A stretch of 36,205 bases of DNA from JBKPCD01 sp046727175 (GCA_046727175.1 JBKPCD010000059.1:1-36205); one strand, 5' to 3'. Positions 18,129 to 27,224 are shown, numbered from the stretch's first letter. The notes: generated by a model not told the origin, from the sequence alone. Numbers and translations are program-made.

Positions 18129-19595
18129 ATGTCCGACAGACATCCCGGCACCACCGCGAAGCTGCCGTCCATTTACGAATGGGCGAATCAAGTCTTTTCG
18201 CGCACTTCGGGTGCACCGTTGTGCGACGGCAATCGCGTCGTACTGCTCAAGGACGCTGCTGAGAACTATCCCGCCTGGCTTCGGGCCATTGATGCTGCTC
18301 AGCGGACCGTTCATTTCGAGATGTACATCATCCACGACGACGCGCAAGGGACTCTGTTCGCGGAGGCGCTCCTCCGGAAAGCTGGACAGGGCGTCCAGGT
18401 GCGGTTGCTCTACGACTGGATGGGAGGATTCGGCAAGACGTCGCGTGCATTCTGGAACCGGCTTTGTGCGGGCTCCATTGACGTGCGCTGCTATAACCCC
18501 CCTCGGTTCGACCGTCCGCTGGGCTGGCTCAGTCGCGATCACCGGAAAACGATTGTTATCGATAGTGATTTGGCCTTCGTTACCGGCCTGTGCGTCGGTC
18601 AGGCGTGGGTAGGTGAGCCGGCGCGACATCAGGATCCATGGCGTGACACGGGCATAGAGATTCACGGGCCGGCAGTTGCCGACATTGAAGCGGCGTTCGC
18701 GGAAGCTTGGGCGGCGGCTGGTGCGCCACTGCCGGCGAACGCACTTGGACAGACTCCTTCTCCGCGCGGCGATATTTCGCTTCGTGTCGTCGCGACAGTC
18801 CCGAACACCGCAGGTTTGTTCCGGGTCGATCAACTCGTGGCCGCAATGGCTCGGAACAGGCTTTGGCTGACCGACGCCTATTACGGCGGGACCGCGCCCT
18901 ACGTGGACGCACTGCGTGCAGCGGCGCGAGACGGTGTCGATGTGCGTCTACTTGTACCCGGTGCGTCCGACATTCCACTGGTCCGGCTGTTTTCGCGCGC
19001 AGGTTACCGGCCGCTCCTCGAGGCCGGCATTCGCGTGTACGAGTGGAACGGGTCGATGATTCATGCGAAGACGGCCGTCGCCGACAGTCGCTGGGCTCGA
19101 GTCGGATCGACAAACCTCAACGTCGCGAGCTGGCTCGGCAACCGAGAGCTGGACGTGATTGTAGAGCACGAACCGTTCGCTCGCGAGATGGAGGACATGT
19201 TCCTTCGCGATTTGGAAAATGCAACCGAGGTCGTGCTGCAGCGCAACCGTGTCCGGGCGCCAGGCGCGCCTGTGGGCCGTGCTGGCCGTCCGAGCGGCGC
19301 GAGCAGCGGTGGCCGCGTGATGGGTGGAGCGGTGCGCGTAGGCAACACGGTCGCGGCCGCCATTACCAACACCCGTGTGCTCCAAGCGGTCGAGTCGAAC
19401 ATCGCGCTCATCGCCGGGACGGTTCTCGCCCTCGTCGCCGCTCTCGCGTTCAAGTACCCACGAACCATCGCATATCCACTTGGCGTGTTCGCGGCCTGGG
19501 TCGCCGCCGCAATTCTCTATCGCGGCGTGGTGTTGGCTCGCCTCGAAAAGCATCGATCCGGCGCCCATAATAAGGTGCCAGCCGATCACATGTGA
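18129..19595 (+). CDS. Phospholipase D-family protein, cardiolipin synthase-like
   Basis: 488 residues from the ATG at 18129. Two HKD motifs are present: H138-R-K140 with D145 (DHRKTIVID) and H312-A-K314 with D319 (MIHAKTAVAD), each followed by the G..N/GSTNLN element. These make a PLD active site that in bacteria usually joins two phosphatidylglycerols into cardiolipin. Unlike classical Cls, which has membrane helices at the N-terminus, the helices here are at the C-terminus (about 425-475: NIALIAGTVLALVAALAF, then an AAILYRGVVLA segment), after a Gly/Ser-rich linker. It is therefore tethered to the membrane tail-first. It stands alone between a gene-poor stretch and a small protein gene. 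A general phospholipase D is the alternative. Confidence 0.88.
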   Translation: MSDRHPGTTAKLPSIYEWANQVFSRTSGAPLCDGNRVVLLKDAAENYPAWLRAIDAAQRTVHFEMYIIHDDAQGTLFAEALLRKAGQGVQVRLLYDWMGGFGKTSRAFWNRLCAGSIDVRCYNPPRFDRPLGWLSRDHRKTIVIDSDLAFVTGLCVGQAWVGEPARHQDPWRDTGIEIHGPAVADIEAAFAEAWAAAGAPLPANALGQTPSPRGDISLRVVATVPNTAGLFRVDQLVAAMARNRLWLTDAYYGGTAPYVDALRAAARDGVDVRLLVPGASDIPLVRLFSRAGYRPLLEAGIRVYEWNGSMIHAKTAVADSRWARVGSTNLNVASWLGNRELDVIVEHEPFAREMEDMFLRDLENATEVVLQRNRVRAPGAPVGRAGRPSGASSGGRVMGGAVRVGNTVAAAITNTRVLQAVESNIALIAGTVLALVAALAFKYPRTIAYPLGVFAAWVAAAILYRGVVLARLEKHRSGAHNKVPADHM

Positions 19596-19660
19596 CACCG
19601 CTGAGGTGGCACGTCTCGCAAGCACCATTCAGACGTCGAGAGAAGGATCGGAGTACTGAA

Positions 19661-20069
19661 ATGGCCATCGACACGGATGCCTCCGGAGACTTCATTCCGT
19701 ATCCGATCCAACGCGTTAGGCCAACGGACGTTGTTGCGGGCGCTCGGACCGGTCGAGGAAGTCAAGAGCCTGAGCCGCCACGCAGAAGACGTACGCGCGG
19801 GTCGGTTCGTAACCATGGCCCATGCCCAGGAGCGAGAGAAGCGGAACCTCGCTCGCGGATCCCGAAAGCGAACGATGGCACCAGAACAGACAGGGCATCA
19901 TCACACGCCAGAGGAAGACCGTCGGATTCGAGAAGCCGCGCTCGACAAGACGATCGTCGACTCGTTTGCTGCGAGCGATCTTCCTTCATCAGATCTCAAT
20001 CCAGACGATCGTTCAGCCATTGAGCGTGAGCGTCCAACTGATGACGATGTGAATCGTCGGAAAGCGTAG
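19661..20069 (+). CDS. Small hypothetical protein with DSFAASDLPSS motif, possibly frameshifted at its start
   Basis: The C-terminal half is convincing: charged, low-complexity sequence with DKTIVDSFAASDLPSSDLNPDD in pieces. It is like small proteins of Acidobacteriota and alphaproteobacteria that carry a D-SFPASDPPS motif; the function is not known. The best ribosome site (GGAG) precedes the ATG at 19661 (MAIDTDASGDFIPYPIQ), but that frame is different from the one carrying the motif, which is open from 19677. Either translation starts inside (e.g. at 19815, MAHAQEREKRNLARG, 84 residues), or one base has been inserted between about 19700 and 19760. A second protein with the same motif is at 34320-34796. 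Confidence 0.5.
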
Positions 20070-20085
20070 AGGCCGCTGGCGATGG

Positions 20086-22908
20086 TCACTCAGAGGTTCT
20101 GGCCTTCCACCGGATGACCGCCTTGCTGCCTTCTCCGAGCCACAGGACGGAGCTTGCAACTCCGATACAGAGAATCCAGTCCGAGCCATTCAGTGCTGTG
20201 GTTCCGAACGCGTTCTGGAGGAAGGGAACGTAAACGACCACGACCTGCAAGGCGACGGACCCGGCGATCGCTGCCCACAACCAGACATTCCTGAACGCAT
20301 GAACGAACGCGCTTCGCTCGTCGGACCGCGCGTTGAGCACATTGAACATCTGAAACAACATCAGCGTGGTAAATGTCATCGTCTGCGCGTAGCGTAAGTC
20401 GCCGCTGCCATCGACGAACCCGCCCGGGAGGGAAGCGTCGAGTACGAACAGCGTGCCGGCGGCCATGATGATTCCGACGAACACGATGCCGCTCCACATG
20501 CGCGCGGTGATCACGCGCTGCCCCGGCGGGCGGGGAGGCTGATCCATGAGGCCGTCGTCAGCGGGATCGACGCCGAGCGCCAGTGCCGGTGCGCCATCGG
20601 TCACCAGGTTGATCCACAGAATTTGTGTTGCGAGAAGCGGCAGGACCACTGCGTCGCCGCCAACATCGAGACCGATCTGGCGGGCCAGCAACACCCCGAA
20701 GAACATCGTCATGACTTCACCGATGTTCGACGACAAGAGGTACCGCAGGAATTTGCGGATGTTCGCAAAGATTGCGCGCCCTTCCTCCACCGCTGCGACG
20801 ATCGTCGCGAAGTTGTCGTCGGCGAGCACCATGTCGGCCGCCTCCTTGGAGACGTCCGTACCAGTGATTCCCATCGCTACGCCGATGTCCGCCTTCTTCA
20901 AGGCCGGCGCGTCATTGACTCCATCGCCAGTCATGGCGACGACCGCACCCGACCGGCGTAGTGTCTCGACGATACGCAGCTTGTGTTCGGGATTCACCCG
21001 CGCGTACACCGAGACTTCCGCAACGGTGCGAGCGAGTGCATCAGGCGCCAGCCTCGCCAACTCTGAACCGGTAAATGCGCGACCGTCGGTGCTGATGCCG
21101 AGTTCCTTGGCGATGACCGCCGCCGTTCGGGGATGGTCTCCGGTGATCATCATGGGGCGAATGCCGGCACGCCGCGCCCGTACGACTGCGTCCCTTGCCT
21201 CGGGACGAGGGGGATCGATGATGCCTATCAATCCTGCGAACGTAAGGTCGTGCTCGAGACGTTCGTCAGGATGCGCGGACTGTTCCGCAAGCGTCTCGCC
21301 CGTGAGCCACCGGCCGGCGACACCGAGCGTTCGCAACGCGTGGCCCGCCAGGGCTTCGTTGGTCTCGAGGATGCGTGCTCGCCGCTCGTCGGTGAGCGGC
21401 CGGCGATCTTCGCCGACGAGCTCGCGCGTGCATCGCGTCAACAGCACGTCTGGCGCGCCCTTGGTAAACACAATGCCGCGGCCCTGCTGCTCGGTATCGC
21501 GGTGCACCGTGCTCATCAACTTCCGCTCTGACGAGAATGGCACTTCACCCACGCGCGGAAGTCGGGCGTCGAGCGCGTCGGAGCTCAATCCAGCTTTGCG
21601 TGCGGCGACGAGAAGTGCGGCCTCGGTCGGGTCACCTTGAACGGTCCACCGGCCGTCAACCTCCTGAACGGTGGCATTGTTGGCGCGGTCGGCGGCGGCG
21701 AGCGCGCGTTCGAGCTCGACGCGAAGCCGACCGTTAATCGGGCCGCCTCCTTCCGCCTGCACGGCGCCGCGCGGTGCGTAGCCGGATCCCTCGAAGTTCA
21801 CGCGTCCGCTGGCGGTAACTGCCACCCGCACGGTCATCTCGTTCTTGGTGAGCGTCCCTGTCTTGTCCGATGCGATGACGGTGGCCGATCCCAGCGTCTC
21901 GACCGCTGCTAGATGCCTGACGATCGCGTTCCGCCGCGCCATGCGCTGGACGCCAATCGAGAGGACGGCAGTCACAACTGCCGGGAGCCCCTCCGGCACG
22001 GCGGCAACCGCAAGCGCTACCGCGAGGATGAGCACGTCGAACAGCGCGGCGGGACTGCGGACCTCCTCGACCACCACGATGGTCACGATCATGAGGACGG
22101 CAATCGCGATGACGACGAGTCCGAGGATCTTACCGGTGCGATCGAGCTCGTGTTGGAGAGGCGTCGACTCGTCTGGAGTGTCCTTGAGCAGTCCGGCAAT
22201 GCGCCCCATCTCGCTGCGCATTCCTGTGGCGGTGACAACCGCTTTGCCGTGTCCGTAGGTAGCGGCCGTCCCACTGAACACCATGTTGTCACGATCACCG
22301 AGCGGCACTTCGTCGGCGATCGAAGCCGTGTCCTTGCTGACCGGCATGCTCTCGCCGGTCAAGGCTGCTTCTGACACTTGAAGTGAAGCCGATTCAATCA
22401 ACCGGCCGTCGGCTGGAATCGTGTCTCCTTCTTCGATGATGATGACGTCACCTGGAACCAGTTCCGAGGCGGGGACGCTGTGTCGTTCACCGCCGCGAAT
22501 CAGTGACGCGTCGGCCGCGAACATGGCACGCAGGGCCACCACGGCGGCCTCCGCGCGTGACTCCTGCAGGAAGCCCATCGTGGCGTTCAGCAAGACGACC
22601 GCGAAGATCGCGATGGCCTCGTACGGCAGCGCAGCGTCCCGCTCGAATGCCCAGAGCGCCGCGGAAACACCGGTCGCGACGAGGAGCAGGATGACGAGCA
22701 CATCCTGAAACTGCGAGAGGAAACGCCGCCACGCGGGAACCGGTTTCTCAGCGGCAAGCTCGTTCGGGCCGAAATGCGCGAGTCGTGATCGCGCTTCCTC
22801 TTCACTCAGACCACGACGCTCATCTGTCTCGAGCTGCGCAATGAGTTCGTCGATGTTCAGGCGGTACGCAACACTCGCATCTGGCGTTCCGCTCGCGGTG
22901 ATGGGCAC
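20086..22908 (-). CDS. Ca2+-type cation-transporting P-type ATPase (P2A/SERCA-like)
   Basis: 940 residues from a GTG at 22908, with AGGAG suitably upstream. All P-type signatures are present: TGES (184-187), the phosphorylated Asp348 in SDKTGTLT, KGAPD and MTGDGVNDAPALKKADIGVAMG. Ion-site motifs mark it as a Ca2+/Mn2+ pump: PEGLP in helix 4 (E306) and NLVTDGAPALALGVDP in helix 6, close to the SERCA sequence. There is an N-terminal cation ATPase domain and about ten membrane helices. It exports divalent cations from the cytoplasm with ATP. It is monocistronic as far as can be seen; the neighbouring genes (TraR/DksA, cardiolipin synthase-like, PRC-barrel) fit a membrane-stress theme. Intact and of normal length. 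Confidence 0.94.
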   Translation of the reverse strand: MPITASGTPDASVAYRLNIDELIAQLETDERRGLSEEEARSRLAHFGPNELAAEKPVPAWRRFLSQFQDVLVILLLVATGVSAALWAFERDAALPYEAIAIFAVVLLNATMGFLQESRAEAAVVALRAMFAADASLIRGGERHSVPASELVPGDVIIIEEGDTIPADGRLIESASLQVSEAALTGESMPVSKDTASIADEVPLGDRDNMVFSGTAATYGHGKAVVTATGMRSEMGRIAGLLKDTPDESTPLQHELDRTGKILGLVVIAIAVLMIVTIVVVEEVRSPAALFDVLILAVALAVAAVPEGLPAVVTAVLSIGVQRMARRNAIVRHLAAVETLGSATVIASDKTGTLTKNEMTVRVAVTASGRVNFEGSGYAPRGAVQAEGGGPINGRLRVELERALAAADRANNATVQEVDGRWTVQGDPTEAALLVAARKAGLSSDALDARLPRVGEVPFSSERKLMSTVHRDTEQQGRGIVFTKGAPDVLLTRCTRELVGEDRRPLTDERRARILETNEALAGHALRTLGVAGRWLTGETLAEQSAHPDERLEHDLTFAGLIGIIDPPRPEARDAVVRARRAGIRPMMITGDHPRTAAVIAKELGISTDGRAFTGSELARLAPDALARTVAEVSVYARVNPEHKLRIVETLRRSGAVVAMTGDGVNDAPALKKADIGVAMGITGTDVSKEAADMVLADDNFATIVAAVEEGRAIFANIRKFLRYLLSSNIGEVMTMFFGVLLARQIGLDVGGDAVVLPLLATQILWINLVTDGAPALALGVDPADDGLMDQPPRPPGQRVITARMWSGIVFVGIIMAAGTLFVLDASLPGGFVDGSGDLRYAQTMTFTTLMLFQMFNVLNARSDERSAFVHAFRNVWLWAAIAGSVALQVVVVYVPFLQNAFGTTALNGSDWILCIGVASSVLWLGEGSKAVIRWKARTSE

Positions 22909-23036
22909 CTCGTCTGCTCCTTGAGAGGCAGCACGCTATGCCCGCGATGTTACCGCAGGCGCGCATGAGCCGAAGGGGTGACGCATGCTGAAGAAGGCAC
23001 CGGATAACCGCGCATCCCTCGGGAAGAGCCGCGTCA

Positions 23037-23561
23037 TTGCCACAGTCGGCAGAGTCGGTCGATGGACGCTTGTCGTTATCGTCCTCGGCCTCATGGGTTC
23101 TTGCATCTCACGCGGAGTACGGCCCTTCGCCACGTCCGTCCGAGGTCGACATCCAGGATGAGATCGAGTTCGCGCTGCTCCAGTTGAAAGCGGAAACACT
23201 GCACAAGATCGACGTGGCGCTCCGCCGACTCGATGAAGGCACCTACGGTCAATGCTTCGAGTGCGGCGACCAGATCGCCGAAGCGCGCCTCCGAGCAGTT
23301 CCGTTCGCAGTGCGGTGCAGGGATTGTGAAGAAGCTCGTGAGGCGGCCCAGTGGCGTGAGCGTATGAGGCAGCGTCGCGGCTCCTCAGCGCTGTTCGTCG
23401 ACAGAGTCAACCAGCACTGGAGTACGCATGGCCAAAGTCGCCATCAACGGACTGGGACGAATCGGTCGCGCCACGCTCAAGATCCTGATGGACACGCCTG
23501 GCTTGGACCCGGTCGCCGCCAACGACCTTGGCGCCTCCGACGGTATCGCGTATCTCCTTAA
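23037..23561 (+). CDS. TraR/DksA-family zinc-finger protein (start and end uncertain)
   Basis: The core VDIQDEIEFALLQLKAETL, then IDVALRRLDEGTYG, then the zinc finger C-FE-C-GDQIAEARLRAVPFAVR-C-RD-C is diagnostic of TraR/DksA-type small regulators that bind RNA polymerase in its secondary channel and alter initiation. The expected domain would cover about 23120-23400. The open frame starts with a TTG at 23037 but its first 30 residues do not look like the family; an ATG at 22985 begins another frame (MLKKAPDNRASLGKSRV), so a frameshift near 23100 is possible. At the 3' end the frame runs 134 bp into the GAPDH remnant without a stop, so the natural stop appears lost or the extension is spurious. 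Confidence 0.7.
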   Translation: MPQSAESVDGRLSLSSSASWVLASHAEYGPSPRPSEVDIQDEIEFALLQLKAETLHKIDVALRRLDEGTYGQCFECGDQIAEARLRAVPFAVRCRDCEEAREAAQWRERMRQRRGSSALFVDRVNQHWSTHGQSRHQRTGTNRSRHAQDPDGHAWLGPGRRQRPWRLRRYRVSP

Positions 23562-24052
23562 ATACGACACCGTCTACGGACGCTATGAGACGGTCGAAGC
23601 AACCGATGACAGGACCCTCACGATTGGCCAGCACCGTCTCGTTGCTGCGTGAAGAGAATCCGGCGCGCCTGCCGTGGAAAGCGTTGGACGTGGATATCGT
23701 GTTCGAGTGCACGGGCGCGTTCACGAGGCGACAAGACCTCGACGCTCACATTCGCGCCGGAGCGCGGTACGTCATCCTGTCGGCACCCTCGAAAGACGAC
23801 GATGTCGAGACGATCGTTCACGGAGTCAATACGCCACGAAGGGACACCACCATCATCTCCTGCGCGAGTTGCACGACGAACTGCATCACACCCGTGATGG
23901 AGATTCTCGGCCGACGGATCGGCGTTAAGAAGGCCATCATGACCACGATTCACGCCTACACCGCCAGTCAGGCCATCGTCGATGCTCCGCATCGGCACGT
24001 CAGAAGGGGCGGAACGGGCCGCAGCACGAACTCGAAAGATGGTTGCCGGTGA
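23428..24052 (+). pseudogene. gap: Glyceraldehyde-3-phosphate dehydrogenase, frameshifted and truncated
   Basis: The start (MAKVAINGLGRIGRATLKIL) is a normal NAD-binding GAPDH N-terminus. At about 23647 an extra base throws the frame out; sense resumes in the next frame at REENPARLPWKALDVDIVFE and continues through the active-site segment SCASCTTNC to HAYTASQAIVDAPHRHVRRG. There it stops resembling GAPDH and ends at 24052, near residue 205 of an expected 335. About 130 residues of the catalytic domain are lost. Two independent lesions make this a pseudogene. The junction with the following convergent DUF488 gene lies at about 24000-24067. A functional copy presumably exists elsewhere. Confidence 0.88.
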
Positions 24053-24066
24053 CCCACCACGCGCTT

Positions 24067-24471
24067 TCACCGCGCTGGCCGCGGCCGATCCGGGGCGGCC
24101 GCGTGTGTCGACCTCGGGGGCCGGCGCGACTTCGCCTGCACGTACTCCCGTAAGGCGACCGCGTTGTTGTGTTCCGTATCGTGCGAGCTGTACACGAGCG
24201 TGACGGTGCCACGACGAGCGGCTGACACGACTGGCTTCCACGCTTCCGGACGCGAGTCGAGCTCGCGAAAGTAGCGCTGACGAAACTCGCGCCACTTCTC
24301 CGGATCGTGACTGAACCACTTCCGCAGAGCAGTGCTGGGTCCGACTTCTTTCAGCCACGCATCGAGGTGGAGTGTCGCCTTAGAGACCCCGCGAGGCCAC
24401 AGCCGTTCTACCAAGAAGCGCGTGCCATCGGTTCGCGACATCGCGTCGTACGCGCGTTTCAATCTGATCAT
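24067..24471 (-). CDS. DUF488 family protein (YeaO-like)
   Basis: 134 residues from the ATG at 24471, preceded by an AGGTGAG-type site. The family motifs are clear: IRLKRAYDAMSRTDGTRFLVERLWPRG, in parts; WLKEVGPSTALRKWFSHDPEKW; and TLVYSSHDTEHNNAVALREY. YeaO-like DUF488 proteins have no firm biochemical role. The natural domain ends near residue 110; the last 25 residues (KSRRPPRSTHAAAPDR) read into the debris after GAPDH and are probably an extension gained when the region rearranged. It differs from the second DUF488 protein at 25377, which is of the other subfamily. Confidence 0.85.
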   Translation of the reverse strand: MIRLKRAYDAMSRTDGTRFLVERLWPRGVSKATLHLDAWLKEVGPSTALRKWFSHDPEKWREFRQRYFRELDSRPEAWKPVVSAARRGTVTLVYSSHDTEHNNAVALREYVQAKSRRPPRSTHAAAPDRPRPAR

Positions 24472-24526
24472 CGCTCGCTCACCTGCCTCTCGCTTTCGGG
24501 CGCTGGCCCTCACAGCATTCCTTTGG

Positions 24527-25252
24527 TCACGACGTCGATTGGAGTTGTGCGATCGACCCGTACAAAGGCAAGCCGCTAATGGCCTGCCGAGTCAGATCAA
24601 CGGAGACCTTGGCTTCGGACCAACTCACGTCCCTGATGCAGTCCGGTGAGACGAGCAAGCGATGACCGCTCCACCAGTTCCTCGTGTTCACGATCAGGTA
24701 TCGAATCGCCCAGGTGTGATCATCGATGAGCAGATCCTCGAGGTGGCCGATCTCACCGTCGGTTGCTTCGATGTGGTAGCCGATGACTGCGTTGCTACTG
24801 CGCAGATGGCAATCATTCGGTGTCGGTGTCGATGTCGCGTGCGTTCCATGTGTTTTGAGGTCCTCTTCGATCCTGCCCTCGGTGGTCAGGCTGCCCGGGT
24901 ACGCGCCCATGCCCCACAATCCTGCGCCGCCCCAGTAGTACGGATAACCGTAGTAGCTGAAGTACTCGGCCTCGTGTTGGCGTGAAACTGGTTTCCTGGT
25001 ATCGATATCGGGACTGCCTTCCACCTGCGCCCTCGTCAGGGCTACCGGAAGCCGCCTGGCCATCCACCCCGCGTGCCCGACGGCGATTGGCGAGATCAGC
25101 ACTTTCCTGTCGGACAGCCAGCTGCCGGTATTGGCGACGAGATAGCGGATGCCCCAGTCTTCGTCATCAAAATAGAAGTCTTCCACTCTGCCAATGACCC
25201 CGTCGGTCGCCCGAAGGGCGTAGCCTCGCAAATCCTTGACGTTGCGTAGCAT
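24527..25252 (-). CDS. PRC-barrel domain protein with two barrels
   Basis: 241 residues from the ATG at 25252, preceded by GAGGGGAAG. Two PRC-barrel repeats are visible: residues about 1-75 (LRGYALRATDGVIGRVEDFYFDDEDWGIRYLV, in parts) and about 155-235 (VIGYHIEATDGEIGHLEDLLIDDHTWAIRYLIV, in parts). Between them is a Tyr/Gly-rich linker (EYFSYYGYPYYWGGAGLWG). PRC-barrels are found in photosynthetic reaction centre H subunits, RimM and many stress-island proteins, and serve as interaction modules. The two-barrel form with a Tyr-rich linker is common in soil bacteria near general stress genes. Its specific role is unknown. Confidence 0.88.
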   Translation of the reverse strand: MLRNVKDLRGYALRATDGVIGRVEDFYFDDEDWGIRYLVANTGSWLSDRKVLISPIAVGHAGWMARRLPVALTRAQVEGSPDIDTRKPVSRQHEAEYFSYYGYPYYWGGAGLWGMGAYPGSLTTEGRIEEDLKTHGTHATSTPTPNDCHLRSSNAVIGYHIEATDGEIGHLEDLLIDDHTWAIRYLIVNTRNWWSGHRLLVSPDCIRDVSWSEAKVSVDLTRQAISGLPLYGSIAQLQSTS

Positions 25253-25376
25253 GGTCTTCCCCTCAATGAACTCAGGACCTCGTCAGCCGGTCCTTAAGCA
25301 CTGGGTTCCGATTGCCCAGATCGCGCACCTGCGGCGGGATACGTGATCTGGGTGCCAGTTACCTGCGCCCACGGCG

Positions 25377-25850
25377 TCAGCGAGTGTGGTCGGGTGCGAA
25401 CGCCGCTCGTGATTTCAGCCGCCAGATGCCTCTGGCCACCAGCGCGTCCGCAATCAGTGAGCGGTGGCAGCGCCACGGGACGGCGTCAGCGCACATCAGC
25501 GCGACGCGTTGTTGCTTTGCGAGCTTGATGCAGCGGTCCAGGTTCTCTCTGAACGTTGAGGTCTGCATGTAGTCGGCATAGCCGCGGAAGCTGGCGTTCC
25601 GCCATCCCATGTTCGCGGAGACACGCCCGGCACGCCGCAGGCCACCCAGTCCGGGCATGTGCCGGTAGTGAATCCGAGCACGACGGAGCGCTGGAGACAG
25701 TTGGTCTCGATTGAACTGAGGGTTGTGTCGCGACCGTGGGATCGTTCGCACATCAATTACCCGTTGGACGCCGTGCGCCTTTAGAAGGCGGATGAAACTC
25801 TCTATCGGCCGTGTCGAGTGCCCGATCGTGAAGACGACGAGCGGTGTCAC
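25377..25850 (-). CDS. DUF488 domain protein
   Basis: 157 residues from a GTG at 25850. It has the classic DUF488 pattern: FTIGHSTRPIESFIRLLKAHGVQRVIDVR, in parts; PRSRHNPQFNRDQL; LGGLR; FRGYADYM; and VALMCADAVPWRCHRSLIADAL. The Cys-His-Arg near the end (C-x4-WRCHR) is conserved and suggests a catalytic or nucleic-acid-binding role, but none is established. It begins one base after the transaldolase stop, so the two form an operon that runs leftward from the sigma54-type promoter at 27145-27160. Confidence 0.88.
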   Translation of the reverse strand: MTPLVVFTIGHSTRPIESFIRLLKAHGVQRVIDVRTIPRSRHNPQFNRDQLSPALRRARIHYRHMPGLGGLRRAGRVSANMGWRNASFRGYADYMQTSTFRENLDRCIKLAKQQRVALMCADAVPWRCHRSLIADALVARGIWRLKSRAAFAPDHTR

Positions 25851-25851
25851 G

Positions 25852-26958
25852 TCAGCTCGCAGTCGTGAGCATCCGGCGCCGCTTCTCCCCTAAAGTGGCG
25901 ACCAACTGATTGAACGAGGCGGCAAATGCCTTGATGGCATCTGCCTGCAGCTGCTCAGTGATCGCGTGTACGTCAAGGCCGAGCGCCGCCGCAGTCGCCA
26001 GTACCGCGTCCACTTTTTCTTCCTCTGTCCCGAGCGTGATCCGAACGCGTCCGTGATCTCGAAACGCATCGAGCGTCGTGGGCGGAACCGTCGTGATCGT
26101 CTCCGGACCAATCAGCGCTTCGATGTACAGAACATCGGAGTACGAAGCATTCTTGGTTCCTGTGCTTGCCCAGAGCGGCCTCTGGACGCGCGCCCCACGT
26201 CGCTTGAGGGTCGCGAACGGCTCGCCGTCGAACAGCTCACGGAACCGGCGGTAGACACGTTTGGCGTTTGCGATGGCAATTTTTCCCCGCAAAGAGAGCG
26301 CGTCGGGCGAACCGATCTTCTCGAGCAGGCGGTCCGCAACTACGTCGAGCCGACTCACAAATACGGACGCAACCGATGTAACTCGATGGGGCTCCGGGTG
26401 GCGTTGAATGCCACGAAGGTAGGCATGGGCCACGGCCTCGTAGTGCTCAAGAGAGAACATCAGGGTGATGTTCACGTTGATTCCGTCAGCTGTCAGCATC
26501 TCAATCGCCGGAACACCCTCTTGCGTGGCCGGCACCTTGATCATCACGTTCGGTCGAGCCACGACCTGCCAGAGATGCCGAGCTTCGGCGATGGTGGCTG
26601 CAGTGTCGTGGGCAGAGTCTGGCGAGACTTCGAGACTGACGAAGCCGTTTGCGCCGTCGCTGTGGTCGTACACCGGCCGAAGGACATCAGCGGCCAACTG
26701 GATGTCCTCGACGATGAGGCGCTCGACGAGAGCTCGATTACCGATGTTGCGGTCAGCATCGAGCAAGCGACGGAGTCCCGCATCGTAGTCGGTGCTGCCC
26801 GCAATTGCCTTGTCAAAAATAGTGGGGTTGCTAGTGACCCCGCCGAGACAGTCCTCCTTGATCAATCGGTGGAGTACGCCGCCCGTAATCAGGCTGCGGC
26901 TGATATGGTCTAGCCAGACGAACTGGTCACGTTGGTTCAATGCGAGGAGTGGATTCAT
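25852..26958 (-). CDS. tal: Transaldolase
   Basis: 368 residues from the ATG at 26958. It moves a dihydroxyacetone unit between sugar phosphates in the non-oxidative pentose phosphate pathway. Family signatures: the N-terminal GGVTSNPTIFDKAI and the Schiff-base lysine K141 in NVMIKVPATQEGVPAIE; later STGTKNASYSD and LGTEEEKVDAVLATAAALG. The length is that of the long bacterial Tal class. It heads an operon with a DUF488 gene. Upstream on the minus strand is a TGGCGCG-CCGT-GTGCA element at sigma54 spacing (27145-27160) and the shared dyad at 27225, so it is probably co-regulated with the divergent cytochrome-Rieske operon. It seems intact, unlike the GAPDH nearby. Confidence 0.95.
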   Translation of the reverse strand: MNPLLALNQRDQFVWLDHISRSLITGGVLHRLIKEDCLGGVTSNPTIFDKAIAGSTDYDAGLRRLLDADRNIGNRALVERLIVEDIQLAADVLRPVYDHSDGANGFVSLEVSPDSAHDTAATIAEARHLWQVVARPNVMIKVPATQEGVPAIEMLTADGINVNITLMFSLEHYEAVAHAYLRGIQRHPEPHRVTSVASVFVSRLDVVADRLLEKIGSPDALSLRGKIAIANAKRVYRRFRELFDGEPFATLKRRGARVQRPLWASTGTKNASYSDVLYIEALIGPETITTVPPTTLDAFRDHGRVRITLGTEEEKVDAVLATAAALGLDVHAITEQLQADAIKAFAASFNQLVATLGEKRRRMLTTAS

Positions 26959-27144
26959 GAGGGTTTCTTTTCGGCGCTCCCGTTGTGGCGCGTTGATTGA
27001 GGACCAGCGTCAGGCTCTGACCGGTCTCCCTTTTTGATATGCCTGGTAAGCGGGGCGGCTGGTCGTCGCGATTGTCTGACGCATCTGCGTCCTTCGACTC
27101 CTGTCGCACGTCCTGCGACTGATCCTTCGTCTGGTCTGTCAAAG

Positions 27145-27160
27145 TGCACACGGCGCGCCA
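27145..27160 (-). promoter_or_regulatory. Candidate sigma54 promoter for transaldolase operon
   Basis: On the minus strand it reads TGGCGCG-CCGT-GTGCA, against the consensus TGGCACG-N4-TTGCA; GG and GC are 12 bp apart as required. It lies 65 bp from the dyad at 27225, about the same as the plus-strand promoter on the other side. The leader to tal is about 170 nt. Confidence 0.55.
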
Positions 27161-27224
27161 CAAGCCGGTGCGCGGAATCGCCCGTCATCCCGCGTAGGAC
27201 GGCGGCGGAGCATCGGGCCGGGGG

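Noticed and set aside
19607..19623. Perfect -24 element TGGCACG before the small protein at 19661
   Set aside because: No GC at the -12 position at the required distance; the nearest are 10 and 14 bp away.
20546..21640. 364-codon plus-strand open frame
   Set aside because: Antisense to the P-type ATPase; composition is Ser/Arg-rich as expected of a shadow frame.
25966..26913. 315-codon plus-strand open frame
   Set aside because: Antisense to transaldolase, which is clearly the real gene.
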